From Sellimonas catena (GTDB taxonomy: Bacteria > Bacillota > Clostridia > Lachnospirales > Lachnospiraceae): 64,000 bases of DNA. The first letter of the stretch is position 1. Each line of letters begins with the position of its first letter. Below the pieces are notes generated by a model. That model did no database searches and had not been told where the DNA came from. It was given only the letters and a program-made list of their open reading frames with translations. Location of the stretch: NCBI RefSeq assembly GCF_045063725.1, contig NZ_CP173695.1. The stretch is one strand, 5' to 3'. Both the position numbers and the translations under genes were made by a program. Shown here piece by piece: positions 61,461 through 64,000 of the stretch.

Positions 61461-62801
61461 ATGAATATCAGTATAACACAAGCGAACCAAAATGATAAGC
61501 AGATTTCAAAATCTATTAAGAGATTTTTTGCGCGGTTTCACATCTCTTCGGCATTAAAGGCAGCCAATGCCTATAAGAAAAAGGGAATTCCGGTTGTTGA
61601 GGTTTTCCAATACCTTTTCCTGCTGATTTTCTCTAACAGGAGCATGTATATGAGCCTGATTACCGGACGCAACACCCCCGGTTTCGCGAAAGATACCGTT
61701 TACCGTTTTATGAAGATGCTACAAATCAACTGGATCCGTTTTACAACCTTGTTGGCCTCCCGGATTATCAGGGACGCCATTGTACCTTTGGATTCCGAGG
61801 AACGTAAAAATGTTCTGATCATCGATGATTCCCTGTTTGAGCGGAACCGTTCCAAAAAGGTGGAACTGCTGGCAAAAACTTATGACCATGCAAATCACAG
61901 ATACCGTTTTGGCTTCCGTATGCTCACGCTGGGATGGTCAGATGGCAGTACCTTCCTGCCGGTCAACAGCGTCCTGCTCTCATCGGAGAATAAAAAGAAC
62001 CGGGTCAATGAGGCTGCCGCTGTCGATAAACGGACCGCAGGGTACCGGCGCAGGATACTTTCCGTGCAAAAAGGAACCCACGCAATGCTGGAACTGCTGA
62101 AAGCCGCTAAAAAAGCGGAGATCCCTGCCAACTATGTCCTTTTTGACAGCTGGTTTGCTTCCCCGAGTACGCTCCATGCGGTAAAATCAATCGGTTATGA
62201 TGTGATCGGCATGGTGAAAAAGACGCCAAAAATGTTCTTCCGTTATAATGGGGAAGATATGTCCTTGCTCACAATCTATGATAAGAACAAAAAGAGACGT
62301 GGACGTTCCCGCTACCTGCTGTCGGTGCTGGTGGATGTGGTGAAGGACGGGGAAAGCATCCCGGCAAAAGTTGTTTATGTCCGCAACCGGAATAAGAGGA
62401 AGGAATACTTATGTCTCATCTCAACGGATACAACCCTGGATGAAAACGAGATCATCCGTATTTATGGGAAGCGCTGGGATATCGAAGTCTTTTTCAAGGT
62501 ATGCAAAAGCTACCTGAACCTCAGCAGGGAGTGCAACTCCTTATCCTATGACGCGATGACAGCCCACACAGCGGTTGTTTTCACGCGGTATATGATGCTG
62601 TCCCTGGAGAGCCGGGAATCGAACGACAACCGCTCGCTGGGTGAACTCTTCCTGTATTTTTCAGACGAAATGGCCGATATCACATGGATACAGGCATTTC
62701 AAATGCTGCTCCAAATGTTCCGGTCTATCCTCAAGGACAACACCGAACTGACCGAAGAAAAGATCAACGAATTGGTGGATGCATTTATGAACACATTGTA
62801 G
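61461..62801 (+). CDS. IS4-family transposase
   Basis: A 446-residue DDE transposase starting at ATG 61461 (GGAGG upstream). The catalytic residues are in LIIDDSLFERNRSKKVEL (Asp), YVLFDSWFASPSTL (Asp) and YGKRWDIEVFFKVCKSYL (Glu, Y-1 signature of IS4). It looks complete. The terminal repeats could not be fixed: the left end lies about 61340, the right end within 62810-62860. Confidence 0.85.
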   Translation: MNISITQANQNDKQISKSIKRFFARFHISSALKAANAYKKKGIPVVEVFQYLFLLIFSNRSMYMSLITGRNTPGFAKDTVYRFMKMLQINWIRFTTLLASRIIRDAIVPLDSEERKNVLIIDDSLFERNRSKKVELLAKTYDHANHRYRFGFRMLTLGWSDGSTFLPVNSVLLSSENKKNRVNEAAAVDKRTAGYRRRILSVQKGTHAMLELLKAAKKAEIPANYVLFDSWFASPSTLHAVKSIGYDVIGMVKKTPKMFFRYNGEDMSLLTIYDKNKKRRGRSRYLLSVLVDVVKDGESIPAKVVYVRNRNKRKEYLCLISTDTTLDENEIIRIYGKRWDIEVFFKVCKSYLNLSRECNSLSYDAMTAHTAVVFTRYMMLSLESRESNDNRSLGELFLYFSDEMADITWIQAFQMLLQMFRSILKDNTELTEEKINELVDAFMNTL

Positions 62802-63010
62802 AGCAACATTTTATAAATGCTTGAGATTGAAAGAAAAAAGCAGATAGTAAGAATAGATGGATCAGAAGAATGATGAGAGTATGCCGTGATTTACTGCATG
62901 CTCTTTTCTCTTTACAGACAGGATTATAATAAAAAAGAAGGACCCCCTTCCTTGGCAAGAACCGGTTCCCTCTTTCAACAAATACATCCCGAAGGAAGTA
63001 TCCAGATACT
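62802..63010. other. IS4 right end and next IS left end
   Basis: No gene is visible in this stretch. It contains the 3' end of the IS4-like element and the leader of the DUF6431 gene. Confidence 0.4.
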
Positions 63011-63577
63011 ATGATACGCATTTTCAATCTGTTTTGCAAGCTGAAAGAAATAAAAATCTCAGACCAGGAGTGGTTTGACCAAGCGGTCCGCAGCTTGAAC
63101 CTTTCCGATCACCCCTGCCCTTACTGCAATTCGAAAGGACATCTGATCCTTCACGATGTCTATCCCCGTTACATGGTCACTTTAAAGAATAACGGGCCAG
63201 TGACGGTAATTCTGCGTGTCCCACGGGTAAAGTGTATCTCCTGCGGACATACCCATGCCCTTCTTCCCGAAATGCTGATCCCCTATTCTTCCTACAGCCT
63301 GCGCTTTGTCCTGACAGTGCTGGAAGCCTATTTCCTGCATGTCCATACAGTAGAAAAAATTTGTGAAAGATACCAGATTGTCCATTCCACGCTTTATACC
63401 TTCCGCAGCCTGTTCCTTTCCCATAAACGGCTAATCCTGGGAGTCCTGGACGATGCACAGGAAAAGGGATCTGACTTCATCGGAAAGATAGATGGGATGC
63501 AGCTCTCCCAGTTCTGGGATTCGTTCCGGCATTCCTTTCTCCAGGCATACCATGCGTCAGATTTCCATCACCGATGA
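63011..63577 (+). CDS. DUF6431-type IS accessory protein
   Basis: A 188-residue protein with two zinc-binding Cys pairs (CPYCNSKGH and VKCISCGHTH), then SLRFVLTVLEAYFLHVHTVE and a helix-turn-helix-like KICERYQIVHSTLYTF. I recall this family as the first gene of two-gene insertion sequences, followed by a Mu-type DDE transposase. Exactly that begins 93 bases later. It presumably binds the IS ends. Confidence 0.65.
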   Translation: MIRIFNLFCKLKEIKISDQEWFDQAVRSLNLSDHPCPYCNSKGHLILHDVYPRYMVTLKNNGPVTVILRVPRVKCISCGHTHALLPEMLIPYSSYSLRFVLTVLEAYFLHVHTVEKICERYQIVHSTLYTFRSLFLSHKRLILGVLDDAQEKGSDFIGKIDGMQLSQFWDSFRHSFLQAYHASDFHHR

Positions 63578-63669
63578 AATTTCAGACAAAGCGGTTCGGA
63601 TGCTTCCCATAATCCCGGCATGTACGATGCACAGGGGCAGAGGTATGCTGTAACCGGAGGCGATAAGAA

Positions 63670-64000
63670 ATGGAACAGCAAAAGAAAACAGACAGAATGG
63701 ATGAATTGATGGAGATCGCACGGCTCCGGTTTGGGATGATTGCGCCGGTGATCCAGGAGACCTATCCGGATGAATCGGTCATGGCATACTGCAGAAGGGT
63801 AGCCCAGACCCCGATGCGTCTTCCGGATGGGCGGATAGTGAAATACAAGCCCAAAACGATCGGGAAATGGGTATCCCTTTACCGGAATGGCGGGATTGAC
63901 GCCCTGACGCCAAAAACGCGGTCAGACCTGGGAAAGACCCGGGTACTTACAGAGGAAGCAATCGATGAGATCTACCGGATCAAGCAGAAATATCCGAGGC
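63670..64000 (+). CDS. Mu-type/IS481-like DDE transposase, 5' part
   Basis: The first 110 codons of a transposase starting at ATG 63670 and running out of the window. The N-terminal domains are helix-turn-helix: RFGMIAPVIQETYPDESVM, KYKPKTIGKWVSLYRNGGID and LTPKTRSDLGKTRVLTEEAI. The catalytic DDE core lies beyond the end. It pairs with the DUF6431 gene. Confidence 0.75.
   Translation, partial: MEQQKKTDRMDELMEIARLRFGMIAPVIQETYPDESVMAYCRRVAQTPMRLPDGRIVKYKPKTIGKWVSLYRNGGIDALTPKTRSDLGKTRVLTEEAIDEIYRIKQKYPR

Overview
The window looks like chromosomal DNA of a gut Clostridia species, most likely Lachnospiraceae. It carries a mosaic of mobile elements in its first half. The evidence is strong AGGAGG ribosome sites, Lachnospiraceae-type conjugative-element genes (MobP-like relaxase, small DUF6103-like proteins, C5 methyltransferase), a Tn554-like recombinase trio, and ordinary Firmicutes host genes (lon, MerR, BlaI/BlaR1, DUF1538, iron alcohol dehydrogenase). 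No rRNA, tRNA or CRISPR array was seen.

Layout. (1) 1-11,240 is part of an integrative/mobilizable element: pentapeptide-repeat protein, C5 DNA methyltransferase with a second ORF nested in another frame, an oriT-like hairpin, a mobilization accessory gene, a TIR-domain gene, a four-gene cargo (GNAT, ATC-hydrolase-like, BAAT-like hydrolase, membrane protein) flanked by an 82-84 bp direct repeat, and a relaxase fused in frame to a beheaded nickel/peptide-binding protein. (2) 11,300-28,730 is a GC-rich cargo island. A TetR gene precedes a 13-gene forward operon: four SAM methyltransferases, two alpha/beta hydrolases, three ATC-hydrolase paralogues, a ketopantoate-reductase-like protein, a ZIP metal transporter and two membrane proteins. 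A converging operon encodes a fused ECF ATPase-ATPase-T protein, an MptD-like S component and two IrtAB/YbtPQ-like ABC proteins; a second TetR gene lies behind it. (3) 28,900-33,000 has broken recombinases and a Tn554-like unit that truncates a flavodoxin gene. (4) 33,000-64,000 is chromosomal backbone with insertion scars: an IS200/IS605 deletion derivative, an IS30 remnant with a 13-bp target duplication, a deleted group II intron, an IS4-like transposase and a DUF6431/Mu-type IS.

The most interesting system is the regulon formed by regions 1 and 2. Four copies of one palindrome, GTTAG-N6-CTAAC, stand before the small cargo operon (5251-5266), the large operon (11977-11992 and 12012-12027) and the transporter operon (27995-28010). 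The small and large operons also share protein families: ATC-hydrolase-like proteins, alpha/beta hydrolases and a paralogous four-segment membrane protein. I infer a mobile, TetR-controlled pathway that makes, modifies or breaks down a small, possibly thiazoline-type metal-binding compound and moves it across the membrane. No NRPS or PKS is present, and I recognise no named pathway.

Decay and rearrangement are common: at least ten genes are truncated, frameshifted or chimeric. Several regulatory sites are clear: a degenerate CIRCE before lon, LexA boxes before a YneA-like LysM protein, a MerR promoter with a 19-bp spacer before the alcohol dehydrogenase, and a GntR operator overlapping a strong promoter.
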